Origin: Cycas panzhihuaensis
Lineage: Eukaryota > Cycadophyta
Reading direction: 5' to 3'
Length of the DNA stretch: 64,000 bases
NCBI GenBank assembly: GCA_023213395.1
Contig: CM041465.1
Location: 21,514,001 to 21,578,000, forward strand
Shown here: piece by piece, positions 11,881-22,148 of the stretch
How positions within the stretch are numbered: the stretch's first letter is position 1
Layout: the number at the start of each line of letters is the position of its first letter
The notes under the pieces: model-generated
What the model was told of the DNA's origin: nothing
The model's database searches: none
What the model saw: only the letters and a program-made list of their open reading frames with translations
Position numbers and translations under genes: made by a program

Positions 11881-12411
11881 AAAATGTAGGTTTTTGAAGT
11901 CGTTTGGTTACCGGAACAGTCTAGAAATATTAAAGGCCTAAAATTTTATGAAAATTTTGACCATCCTAGATTTTCATAAAATTTAGCATACAAGGTCACC
12001 TTGCCAAGAGGATCATTTTTTTCTTCTAGAGTAGCATTAGATTTAGCATAAAATAGTGAGTTTTAGCTAAAATGAAAAGGTAAATTTTCTAGATAAGTGA
12101 CTTAAGGTACTTTTCCCAATGAAATCCTTTAAATATAAGCTAAAACTCTAAACATTTTTTAAGGGATCTAGTATATTTATATCTTAGGATCATTTTAAGA
12201 TAAATATCATCAAATTTCATCCACTGATTACTGAGATCTCTGTAGTTTTCTCACGAATACTAAATTTGCCTACTCAACCCCACAAAGGATATTGTAAGGG
12301 CATTTTGGGTAGTTTTTTGGCTCATTTTGGAGATGGTATAGAAGGAAAAGTTGATTTACATGTCAAGATGTAATTTTTTACATATTAAAGTTTAGATTCT
12401 GAGGTAGTTGA
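11881..12411. other. AT-rich sequence, not identified
   Basis: No convincing coding sequence on either strand and no similarity I can see to other parts of the window. It could be the rest of the Cop-2 LTR or older flanking DNA. The last five bases (GTTGA, 12407-12411) are the left target duplication of the solo LTR. Confidence 0.4.
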
Positions 12412-13044
12412 TGTTGAGAATACAAGGTCCCAACCCTTTAATCGCCACCAAGATCTATTACATTTTTGCAACTAGTTACAGAAATCAAAACTTAAAATTA
12501 CATGCAAGTTCTAAAATCAGAGATTATATAATAACATGAAAATAAAATCCAAACATCACATATGCACCCAATATAACGTGGTAAAACCCTAGTAATGTGC
12601 TAGGGAAATATCCACACAGGAAAGGTATCGATCTTTATTTTTGTAGAATGGAGAAACAATACATCTTAGTAGCATAGTACTCTCAGGAACAACAACTAGC
12701 CACTGCCCTCATCATAGTATATTACATTAAATACAACACAACAAGAAAAAGCCCTAAATCAGGCTACATGAGAGGGACATCCAAGGCATAAATCTCAACT
12801 ATAGAATTTAGGGTATTTGTATCGAATGATCCTGATTTTCTTTACATTTTAATATGGTTTACAGGGCTAATTTTTTGGGTCAGGGGCTATTGCCCCCGAA
12901 CCCCCTCTTAGCGGGCGTTCCCACCCCCCTCGGCAGGGGGCTCCCACCCCTCTTGGACCCCCCCGAGAAAGATTAAGGGGGGAAACTGCACCGAAAACAT
13001 GCCAAAATTTTAGCCCTAAAATATTGTTGTCACAATATCCAAAA
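12412..13044 (-). mobile_element. Copia solo LTR (Cop-4 family), inverted
   Basis: Reverse complement of the Cop-4 LTRs at 14242-14882 and 18361-19009. It shares the TTCTCAACA terminus (as TGTTGAGAA at 12412), the TCTTGGTGGC block, the CTAGCACAT-GCTAGGG region and the GC-rich hairpin near 12885. It is flanked by the 5-bp duplication GTTGA at 12407-12411 and 13045-13049. No internal element sequence, so it fits LTR-LTR recombination after an insertion. The outer terminus has decayed (TTTTGG for TGTTAGG). Confidence 0.85.
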
Positions 13045-13049
13045 GTTGA

Positions 13050-14236
13050 TTTGGCAATATTCTACTTTTGTGTTTTTTTTCAGGTAAAACTTTTTTATGC
13101 CTTTTAAAAAATCTGGCTTCACTACTCTATTAGAAACGACATTCTAAACACTTTTTTCCTCTTCCATAAATTCAAATTCTATCATTTAGACCTTCATATT
13201 TGTAACTTTTAGAAAATTTTACTAATTTATCATTATTTATAAATTTTGTGGAAAAATCACAAAATAGTTCAAAATAATATGTATTTAGATTTATAAAAAT
13301 TAGTATTTTAGTAGCAAGTTAATCTACTTTTTAGCCCATTATGTCTTTTATATTAAAATTTTTTAAAAAATATTTAGAAACATTGTACTAAAGTAAGGGA
13401 AACCTCAGATTAGAAGCAACATATGGTTCCCCTACTAAATCTAGCATACTTTTTCTATTTGTACACATAGCATGATGCATCATAAAGTAGCAATAATAAT
13501 AAAGTAGGCATGAAAAATAAGCAAGCATATTTGAAAACTTTCCATTTCAATTTTTAATTATTTAGAAAGAACTTACATTATTCCTAAAAGGAATCTCATC
13601 TGTATGATTTATACTATCAGTTCTTGACTTGTGCACACACTTACCTTGGTTAAAATAGACCATAGTTAGTTGAAGTCTAGGCCCTAAGGGAGGTGTGAGC
13701 TTTATATTGGGTCTAGTCTTAATCAGAATAGTGATAGAGAGACAGGTTATCCATACCTATGGCCTCTAATAAGGGATAATCCTGATAATCACCCAAAAAA
13801 TAGAAAACCTTAATCCAAGATTAAAATTAACCAAGTCCAATATCTGTCATAGCCATGAGATGCACACGTACCATTTGGCTCTTCAGAGGAGGTATATAGC
13901 TGCTTAATGGTAAATTGGGTATAGACTGGGAGTACCTGGGCTCCACTGTGACTTGGATTTCATCACCAAGCATAGGTGCAACTATCATAGGTGAAGGCCC
14001 TAATCGTATACTAGAAGCCTTAGGCACCTAAATCTCACCTACATTTAGATATAAGTTAGAGGTTAGTGATATGACACATCACCACTCTTTGCCAGTTTTA
14101 CATTAGGCCTTATTCTTGCATCATTACTTATACTCATATCTCATAGTTATTAAAAAATACTTAATCATTATTTACTTCTTATCATAGCATTCATTTCTAT
14201 ATCCTTACTCTACCAAGTGTACTAGTCACATGTGTT
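13050..14236. other. AT-rich sequence, not identified
   Basis: About 1.2 kb upstream of Cop-4 with only short, unconvincing reading frames. By position it should contain the 5' LTR and leader of Cop-3, because Cop-4 appears to have inserted just ahead of the Cop-3 gag. I could not recognise a primer site or LTR ends. It could equally be older flanking DNA. Confidence 0.4.
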
Positions 14237-14241
14237 AGTGG

Positions 14242-14882
14242 TGTTAGGTAATGTGACAACAATGGTTGGAGGCTAAAATTTTGACATGTTGGCAGCACGG
14301 TTTCCCTCCCAAACTTTCCTCGGGGGGTTCCAAGGGGGGTGGTAGCCCACCTTGGCCAAGGAGGTGTGGAATGCCCCCTACAAAGAGGGGGTTCAGGGGC
14401 AATAGCCCCCGACCCAAAAATTTAGCACTGGAAAGTATATTAATTTGTAAAGAGAATTAGGGTTGTTCGCTTAAAATACCCTAGATTCTATGATCGGGAT
14501 TTGTGCCTTGGATGACCCTCTCATGTATCCTGATTTAGGGCATTTTTCATTATGTTGATAGTGCTTAATGTACTGTGAGGAGTTAGGTGACTGGTTATTA
14601 TTGCTGTGAGCTCTCTGTTATAGGATTATACACATTTTCTCCATTCTACAACAATAAAATATCAATACCTTTCATGTGTGGATGTTTCCCTAGCACATTG
14701 CTAGGGTTTTACCATGTTATATTGGGTGTACATGTAATGCTTGGCTTTTTTATTCATTTTATTATTTTATCTCTGATTTAAGAACTTAAATATTAAAATT
14801 TAGTTTTGATTCTTGTAACTAGTTATAAGAATAGTTAAGATCTTGGTGGCAGTTTAAGGGTGAGGACCTTATCTTCTCAACA
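14242..14882 (+). mobile_element. Cop-4 5' LTR
   Basis: 641 bp, TGTTAGG to TCTCAACA, followed after two bases by the primer site. It contains a GC-rich inverted repeat near 14392-14414 (GGGGCAATAGCCCC core) that is also in the 3' LTR and the solo LTR. Near 14655 is CAATAAAATATC, which could serve as poly(A) signal or TATA-like element. Confidence 0.93.
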
Positions 14883-14884
14883 AT

Positions 14885-14897
14885 TGGTATTAGAGCC
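14885..14897 (+). other. Cop-4 primer-binding site (initiator tRNA-Met type)
   Basis: TGGTATTAGAGCC, one base off the standard plant copia site TGGTATCAGAGC that pairs with the 3' end of initiator tRNA-Met. The change is C to T. Confidence 0.9.
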
Positions 14898-14954
14898 ACT
14901 TTTATTTTTGCAGCAAGTTTGTAAAGGTTTTGGTGTCAGCTTCTTCTATACCAA

Positions 14955-15790
14955 ATGGTGAAACTTACAAGTGCAAAGTTTGAGGTGGAGAAATTCAATG
15001 GCAAGAACAACTTCGAGTTGTGAAAGTTGAAAGTGTATGATGTTCTTGTACAATAAGGTTTGTACAGAGCTCTTGCAGGCAAAATGAAGAAACTCGCAGG
15101 GATGGACAATGATGAATGGATGATCTAGATAAAAAGGTTCTTAGCATAATACAATTATGCTTGGAAGATGAAGTTCTATTTAACATCGCAGGGGAGTAAA
15201 CAACAACAGGATTATAGACCCAGTTGAAAGGCATATATATGACTAAATCAGTGACAAATCGAATCTCCTTGAAGAGGCAACTGTACTCATTATGGATAAA
15301 GGAAGATACAAAAATTGCTGACCATTTAAATGTTTTCAATACTCTTATTTATCAGTTGGATAGTATTGATGTCAAAATTGAGGATGAGAATAAGGCTATT
15401 ACCTTGTTATGCTCATTACCAAAATCCTGCGATAATATTGTCACCTTAATTAGTTTTAACACTATAGATAAATTAGAATATGATTATGTTATGAGTGTTT
15501 TGTTGATGGAAAAAGTGTAGAGGAAGTATAGTCTTGAAACCTCCACACTAAAAGCTATGACAGCAAGGGGTAGAACAATTGATAGAGGACAAAGCTCCAA
15601 GGATACATCAAGGTCAAAGTCAAAAGGCAAGAAGAGTAAGCTCAGGTGTTGGCACTGTAATAAGACTAGTCGCCTCAAGAAGGATTGCTTCAAAAGGAAG
15701 GAGTTCTATAAAAAGGAAGATCCTACCAAGGAGGCTAATCAGGTGGAGTCAAATCAAGGTACGGATGATGATGTCTTGGTTACTTATAAT
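14955..15790 (+). pseudogene. Cop-4 gag remnant
   Basis: Copia gag beginning MVKLTSAKFEVEKFNGKNNF at 14955, the usual start context soon after the primer site. The capsid (UBN2-like) region continues through LYSLWIKEDTKIADHLNVFN and CSLPKSCDNIVTLI near 15290-15450. A zinc knuckle is at about 15647-15690, CWHCNKTSRLKKDC. The histidine expected in CX2CX4HX4C is Arg here. Multiple stops and at least one frameshift. Confidence 0.88.
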
Positions 15791-17330
15791 GTTTCCCATT
15801 ATCACCATGACTGGTTATTAAATTCAGGTGCTTCACACCACATGTGTCCACACAAGAGTTGGTTTTCATCATACCAACCTCTTGATGGTGGTGATGTGCT
15901 TATTCGAAATGAAGTTTCTTGTTAGATAGTGGGCATTGGTAGCATCATAATTAAGATGTTTAATGATGTACTGAGAACATTAGCTGAGGTTAGATATATA
16001 CCTGATCTGAAAAAGAATTTGATTTCCTTGGGTGAACTAGATTTGAGTGGTTATAAGCATACAGGTCATGAAGGAGTCTTAAAGGTGTCAAAGGGTACCT
16101 TGGTTGTTATGAAAGTCTTAAAGAAAGGAAACCTTTACATTTTAGTGGGAAGTATAGATGTCAGCCATGCAGCTATAACATCAAAGACTATAGAAGATCC
16201 AACTCAGTTATGGCATCAGATACTTGGGCACATGAGTGAGAGAGGACTTAAGGTACTAATAAATCATAAGTTACTTCCTAACTTACAACTTTCAGATTTG
16301 ACTTTTTACAAATATTGTATTTTTAGAAAGTAGTGTAGACTCAGGTTTAAAGTAGGGAGTCACACTAGTAAAGATGTTCTGGATTACATACATTTAGATG
16401 TGTGGGGACCAGCCCCTAAAATATCTTGTGGAGGATCATTATACTTTATCACATTTATAAATGATTACTCCAAAAAAGTATGGGTCTATTTTTTGAAAAA
16501 GAAATTTGAAGTTTTCAGCCTGTTTAAGCAGTTCAAGGGTCTAGTTGAAAACAACACTAGTAAGTCAATCAAATGTTTAAAAACTAACAATAGAGATGAG
16601 TTCAACTCCTTGGAGTTTGAGAACTATTGTAGAGAATCTATGATCGAAAGGTACAAGACCACTAGCTATACTCCATAACAAAATTCCATTATTGAGCACA
16701 TGAATATGACACTCTTGGAAAGAGCAAGAAGCATGTTAAGTAATGCTGGAGTGGAGCAGGGCTTATGGGTAGAAGTTGTTCAAATAACTTGTTATCTGGT
16801 AGAAAGGTCATCATCACTTGTAATAGATTGTAAGATTCCTGAAGAGGTATGGACTGGATATCTATGTGATTATTCAAATTTGAAAGTTTTTGGTTGTGAT
16901 GCTTATGCCTGGACTGATAAAAGTAAACATTCAAAGTTAGACCCAAAATCTAAGAGATGTATCTTTATTGGTTGTGGTGATAAAGATGGTGTGAAGGGAT
17001 ATATGTTATGGGATCCTACTGCCTACAAAATCACCATTAATAGAGATGTTGTATTTGATGAATCTCCCCTTCTAAAATCAAATAGTGTAGAAGTTGAAAG
17101 TGAAATAGGAGCAGAAAGATGAACATCAATAGGTCAAGTTTGAAACCTAACCATCTTTGGAATTAGAAGAGCAGGAAGATCTTTCTAAAAATGAATCTAT
17201 AACATATTTACAAGAGTATGTAGACACTCCTTTGCCAATATTTAGAAGATCTACACAAGTTAGTCATCCACCTAACAGGTACAACCCTTCTACTTCTATT
17301 GCTTTGGTTTCTAATGATAGTGAGCCTATA
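15791..17330 (+). pseudogene. Cop-4 protease and integrase remnant
   Basis: Copia protease and integrase in that order. The protease motif reads WLLNSGASHHMC at 15812-15847, with Asn replacing the catalytic Asp at 15821-15823. A GAG-pre-integrase stretch follows (VRYIPDLKKNLISLGEL, GNLYILVGS). The HHCC zinc finger is near 16210-16340 (WHQILGHMSERG ... YKYCIFRK-stop-C). The integrase core has DVWGP near 16398 and LKTNNRDEF, where the second catalytic Asp is Asn at 16586-16588. The acidic third position is at IIEHMN near 16692. Stops at 15922, 16331, 16675 and elsewhere. Most changes are G to A. Confidence 0.9.
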
Positions 17331-17339
17331 TGTTATTAA

Positions 17340-18345
17340 GAAGAAGTAGATGATATCCATAGTGAGAAGTGGAAGAGGGGTATACGGGAAGAGATAGATG
17401 CTTTGAAGAAAAATAATTCATGGGACTTGGTAGAACTTCCATATGGTAGGAAAATTGTTAGTTATAGGTGGTTTTTTAAGATGAAAATAGATGTTGATAG
17501 AAAGATTGATAAATATAGGCCAAGATTGGGGGCTAAAGGCTTTACACAGAAAGGAGGTATTGACTTTGATGAGATCTTTTCACTAGTTATCAAACTTGTT
17601 TTAATTTGAGTGATGTTAGTATCAGTAGCTTCTCTTGATTTGGAGTTGGAGTAGTTAGATGTAAAAATAACTTTTCTATATGGAGATTTAGATGAAGAGA
17701 TCTATATGGATCAGGCAGAAGGGTTTGTACAAGATGGCAGAAAAAGACTTATTTGTAGGCTCACGAATTCACTGTATGGCCTAAAGCAATCACCTAAGCA
17801 ATGGTACAAGAAGTTTGATGCCTTCATGGAGAGCCAAATTTTTAAAAGAAGTGAGTATGATCATTGCGTTTACTTTAAATTCATGGACAATGGCTTATTC
17901 ATTATCTTGATATTATATGTTGATGACATGCTAGTTGTAAGCAAGAGCATGGAAGAAATTAATAAGTTAATGACTCAATTGGCTAGGACTTTTGATATGA
18001 AGGATCTAGAAGCTACAAAACAAATCTTAGGTATGGAGATACACAGAGACAGGAAAAATGGTAAACTATGGTTATCACAGTAGAAATATATGGAGAAGAT
18101 GTTAACCATGTTTGGTATGGCAAATATAAAACTAGTGAGTATCCCATTGGATTTCCATTTCAATCTTTCTTAGAGTATGAGTCCTAGTAATGAAGAAGAA
18201 AAGGATTATATGTCTCGTGTGCCTTATGCTAGTGTAGTAGGAAGTTTGAGGTATGCCATGGTATGAATAAGACCTGACATTTCACATGCAATTGGTGTAA
18301 TTAGCAGGTTTATGGAAAATCCAGGAAAGGTTCCATGTAAATTAT
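17340..18345 (+). pseudogene. Cop-4 reverse transcriptase, RNase H deleted
   Basis: RT core with NSWDLVELPYGRKIV, YRPRLGAKGFTQKGGIDFDEIFS, LICRLTNSLYGLKQSPKQW and an intact catalytic YVDDMLV near 17915. The thumb runs through LGMEIHRDR and YASVVGSLRYAM to a GVISRFMENPGK-like segment near 18320. It then meets the polypurine tract within about 30 bp, whereas an intact copia would continue for several hundred bases of RNase H. In-frame stops at 17608, 17652 and 18081. Confidence 0.9.
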
Positions 18346-18348
18346 TGT

Positions 18349-18359
18349 TAAGGTGGAGA
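18349..18359 (+). other. Cop-4 polypurine tract
   Basis: TAAGGTGGAGA directly before the 3' LTR (TGTTAGG at 18361); retained although the RNase H region just upstream is deleted. Confidence 0.75.
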
Positions 18360-18360
18360 T

Positions 18361-19009
18361 TGTTAGGTAATATGACAACAATGGTTGGAGGCTAAAATTT
18401 TGACATGTTGGCAACGTAGTTTCCCCTTCAAACCTTCCTCAGGGATACCAAGGGGGTCGGGATCCCCCCTTAGCTAGGGAGTTATAGGGGGAGTGGAATG
18501 CTCCCCATAAAGAGGGGGTTTGGGGGTGATAGCCCCCAACCCAAAAATCTAGCACTAGAAAGTATATTAAATTGTAAAGAGAATCAGGGTCATTCGCTCA
18601 AAATACCCTAGATTCTATAGTCAAGATTTGTGCCTTGGATGATTGTCTTACGTAGCCCGATTTAGGGAATTTTTCATTATGTTGATAGTGTTCAATATAC
18701 TATGAGGAGTTAGGTGGCTGGTTGTTGTTGCTGTGAGCTCTCTACTATAGGATTATGTACATTTTCTACATTTTACAACAATAAAAGATTGATACCTTTC
18801 CTGTGTAGATGTTTCCCTAGCACACTCCTAGGGTTTTACCATGTTATGTCGGGTGTACATATGATGCTTGGATTTCTTATTTATTTTATTATTTTATCTC
18901 TGATTTAAGAACTTACAAGTTAAAATTTAGTTTTGATTTCTATAACTAGTTATAAGAATAGTTAACATCTTGGTGGTAGTTTAAGGGTTAGGACCTTATC
19001 TTCTCGACA
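18361..19009 (+). mobile_element. Cop-4 3' LTR
   Basis: 649 bp, pairing with 14242-14882. It ends TTCTCGACA followed by the target duplication AGTGG at 19010-19014. The GC-rich hairpin is near 18520-18540 with some decay. Confidence 0.93.
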
Positions 19010-19014
19010 AGTGG

Positions 19015-20100
19015 CACATATTTCTATCATCTCTTCTACTTCATCATAATCATCATCATGTCATCTCAATTCAAGTAGAATATTAACTACATATTGAAAG
19101 GTAGAGAAAATTAGGATTTGTGGTACACTAAAGTTAAAAATGCTGCAAAGTATGAAGGCCTTTGGAGAACCCACTTGTAGCCTATACCCATCATACCTAC
19201 AACAACTACAACACCTGCTTCCAATGGATCTACCCCAATAGCTCCTACAGATATTGTAATCAAACTATAATGGGAGATATATGATCAAAATATTCATATA
19301 GTAATTTTGTTGGTTATTGATCACTCCTTGTACAATTTGATTAATAAAGAGTAATATGATATAGCCTAGAAGGTCCTTGAAGTTCTTAAGAAGAACTTTG
19401 ATACCAAGTCAGATTTAGAATTTGTTCATCTTATTTTAAAAATGAACAAATAAAAAATATAGAAGGGATGAGCTCATGAGATAATAAATCTCTTTTGACC
19501 AATAAAATAGGTAATTAATATTCTTGATCCAATCATGTCTACATGTCCCTAATTATAAAAGCTTGCTTAGAAGTCTTCAATCAAGTGGAACATTAAAGAC
19601 ACTCAACTTTGAAGCACTTATTAAGAAATTCATAGAATTTAACAAGACCTTTGATACCAACTTTGTAGTCTCTGACTCTCTTCGAGATGTATCCTTTGAG
19701 GTGGAAGAAGAAGCTTACTACAAAAAAAATCAAGGTCCCTATCATGGTAGAGGAAATAACTGAGCAAGAGAAAGAGGAAGAAACATAGAAAATTGTCCAT
19801 AAGATCAACCAAACCCTCAATCATAGCCTCGATAGTCTCAAGGCTAAGGGCCACCTTAACAAAGAGTAAGATAGTCAGGCCAAATAGGCACCTCTTCAGG
19901 GACTAACAATCAAACTATTATATGTGATCAATGTAACCATAAAGGACATTTTGTAAAAGACTGCAGAACTATTACTTATAAGTTGCCCAACTTCCAACCA
20001 AAACATGGAGCTCATAATATTAAAGAAACTTGCGAAGAATCCTTTAGTGGTGTAGGTTTTATACAAGCATAATTTAAAAGAATTGAGGGATATTTAGCAT
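19015..20100 (+). pseudogene. Cop-3 gag remnant
   Basis: Old copia gag. A start at 19058 (MSSQFK) is followed by a heavily stopped capsid region (for example LLVIDHSLYNLINKE near 19310-19350, FDTKSDLEFVHLILKMNK near 19398-19450, FIEFNKTFDTNF near 19630-19665). The zinc knuckle at 19923-19967, CDQCNHKGHFVKDC, is an intact CX2CX4HX4C. It belongs with the pol pieces downstream, which are the same family as Cop-1. Confidence 0.82.
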
Positions 20101-21012
20101 CAAATACCATTAAGCAACCAAAGAGATCCTTTGAAACTAGATGCAGATATATCACTTGTGAATTCCCTTCACTAATACCAAGCCCTATTGGAATTATAAA
20201 TAGTGTGGCTTTAATCAATAGACATTGGATCATAGACACATGAGCAACTCAACATATGGCATATAATTATAGTCTATATCAAAAATTTGACTCAAATATT
20301 CAAGGCATTATTCACATGGCTAATAAATAACAACAACCTATTAAAGGAATTGGTAACATTCGCCTAATACTCCTAGGCTTAAGAGATTTTACATTGCTTG
20401 ATGTCTTATACATATCCAATCTCAAATAAAACGTACTTTCCTTATCCACACTTATCTCTTGTGGATTTAATCTGAGTGTAACTGCAAATTACTAGACTCT
20501 CTAAGTCATTTACCCTCCAACTAATCAAGTGATCTTGATTGGACATCTCCCTGGTAAACTCTTTCTACTGAATGACTCTCTATCTTCTAAAGCCCATTGT
20601 GCCCAAAGCCCTTGTTCTGATGAAGATTTTACATTTAACTCCATCCTGACCCACCCAATGTTATCACTAGAAGCTCTTTAGCATGCTCACATGGGCCATG
20701 TTCACATTGATAGACTTAGAGATCTTTGTAACACTCTTCCAAATCTTCCAAAGTTCTCCTCTAAGCCCTTTAAATATGAAGCTTGTATCATTGCCAAATT
20801 TTGTTCATAATCCTTTCTTAAAAGTCAGTGGAAATTGAGCCATCCATTATAATTGGTACACTCTGATCTATATGGACCAATGCATATTCCTTCATTGAAG
20901 GGCAAGTTATATTACATCTCTTTCATCAATGATTTCATTAGAAAAATATGGGTTGCTTTTCTACACAAGAAAGATAAAGCCTTTTGTGTATTCAAAGAAT
21001 TCAAAGCCCAAA
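20101..21012 (+). pseudogene. Cop-3 protease and integrase N-terminal remnant
   Basis: Protease region HWIIDT-stop-ATQHMAYNY near 20224-20265. The GAG-pre-integrase part includes LTHPMLSLEAL, and an integrase zinc-finger segment is near 20680-20800 (AHMGHVHIDRLRDL). The start of the integrase core is near 20865-21010 (SDLYGPMHIPSLKGKLYYISFINDF). Sequence then jumps straight to the RT C-terminal part at about 21012, so most of integrase and nearly all RT are deleted. Confidence 0.82.
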
Positions 21013-21690
21013 CTCTCAACTAATGGTGATACTAGGGAGAAAGATGCAATACTCTACATGAAACTTATAAGTAGTCTTATCTACACTGCCAATGTAATGC
21101 TAAATATTACACACTTTATTAGCATTATTTCATAATTCATGACAAATCTTAAATAGAATCACTAGTAGGTTATAGTTCAAGAGTTAAAATACCTAAAGAT
21201 AACCAACAAATCTAGTCTGTTGTATGAACATAATAATGAATTTAATCTTTTTTCATACATAGACTTAAACTTTGTAGGAGATAAAGATATAGAAAGATCT
21301 ACATCTAGGTATGTAACATTTCTTGGAACAACACCAATATCATGGAGATCCATATGATAAAAGATAGTTGCTAATTTAATTGTTGAAGTTGAATACATTG
21401 CTACTTCTAAGACTAGCAAGGAGGTGATATGCCTGAGAAAATTATTAGAAACATTGAATATTACCCAAACAAGTCCTGCCAACCTTCATGTAGATAATCA
21501 ATCAACAATCCACATGGCAAAAAATCTTATATTTCATGATCATACCAAATATATAAGTATGAAAGTCTATAGGATAAGTGAACTTATTTATGATAACATA
21601 ATTCAACTAGAATACTGCCCCATATCAAATCAAGTGGCCAATATCTTCACCAAACCACTACAAAAGGTGAATTTTAAATAGTTTCAAAGG
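21013..21690 (+). pseudogene. Cop-3 RT end and RNase H remnant
   Basis: Starts in the RT connection (NGDTREKDAILYMKLISSLIY, matching Cop-1 at about 1295-1360). It continues through RNase H with DLNFVGDKD, VEYIATSKTSKEV, VDNQSTIHMAKNL and ANIFTKPL, to a stop at 21679. It shares the Cop-1 layout without the Cop-1 frameshift near 1675, but has its own stops. Confidence 0.87.
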
Positions 21691-22148
21691 CAGCTCAGCC
21701 TTAGGGCCTCCATCTTCGACTAATTAAATAAGATGATGATAGGATCATCATACTCTATTCTATTCATGAAAACCCTTTATGGGCACAAAAGAATAAGAGT
21801 AAGTTTCTATTCTATCCTTTTTGTGAAAATCCCATGTGGGCATGGAAGGATAAGGGTTTTACTAGTTTTAAAAAATTAGAATCTATAAAAACCTGAAAGG
21901 GCATAAGGGATGACTAAATGATATATAGAGACTTAGTAGATTAAGCTATATATTTAAGTTGCTTAGCTATCAGGCTACATCAAAGAACCACCTTATCCAT
22001 TTTAATTTATAAAAGGGGCTATAGATCTTAAAAAGTCCATAGGTTTTTATTTCCCATGAGTGTTTTCCCACAAAAGTGTCATTTATAATTTCAATATAAT
22101 AACGAGGTTTAAATGAGGACCTCACAGAATAGATTCTTTTAAAATGAC
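21691..22148 (+). other. Cop-3 3' untranslated region, cut by Gyp-E
   Basis: Homologous to Cop-1 1963-2410 and Cop-2 11131-11550, including the paired GTGAAAA repeats near 21766 and 21822. The copia sequence stops at AAAATGAC (22148), where Cop-2 continues CTTCCACTATTAAGG. The Gyp-E LTR therefore interrupts it just before the polypurine tract. ATGAC (22144-22148) is the expected left target duplication. Confidence 0.8.

Larger units (their letters stand above)
14242..19009 (+). mobile_element. Cop-4: copia element with both LTRs, internally deleted
   Basis: A 4,768-bp Ty1/copia element bounded by TGTTAGG and TTCTCGACA. The target duplication AGTGG is at 14237-14241 and 19010-19014. Order: LTR, iMet-type primer site, gag, protease, integrase, RT, then a jump to polypurine tract and LTR. 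The RNase H domain and the end of pol are gone, which makes it shorter than a normal copia. The frame is broken by many stops. The two LTRs differ by roughly a tenth of sites by eye in the first 100 bp, pointing to an old insertion. It lies immediately upstream of Cop-3 gag. Confidence 0.93.

Noticed and set aside
13050-14236. Cop-3 5' LTR and primer site
   Set aside because: Expected here by position, but the best candidate near 14214 (AAGTGTACTAGTCAC) is too weak against TGGTATCAGAGC to call.
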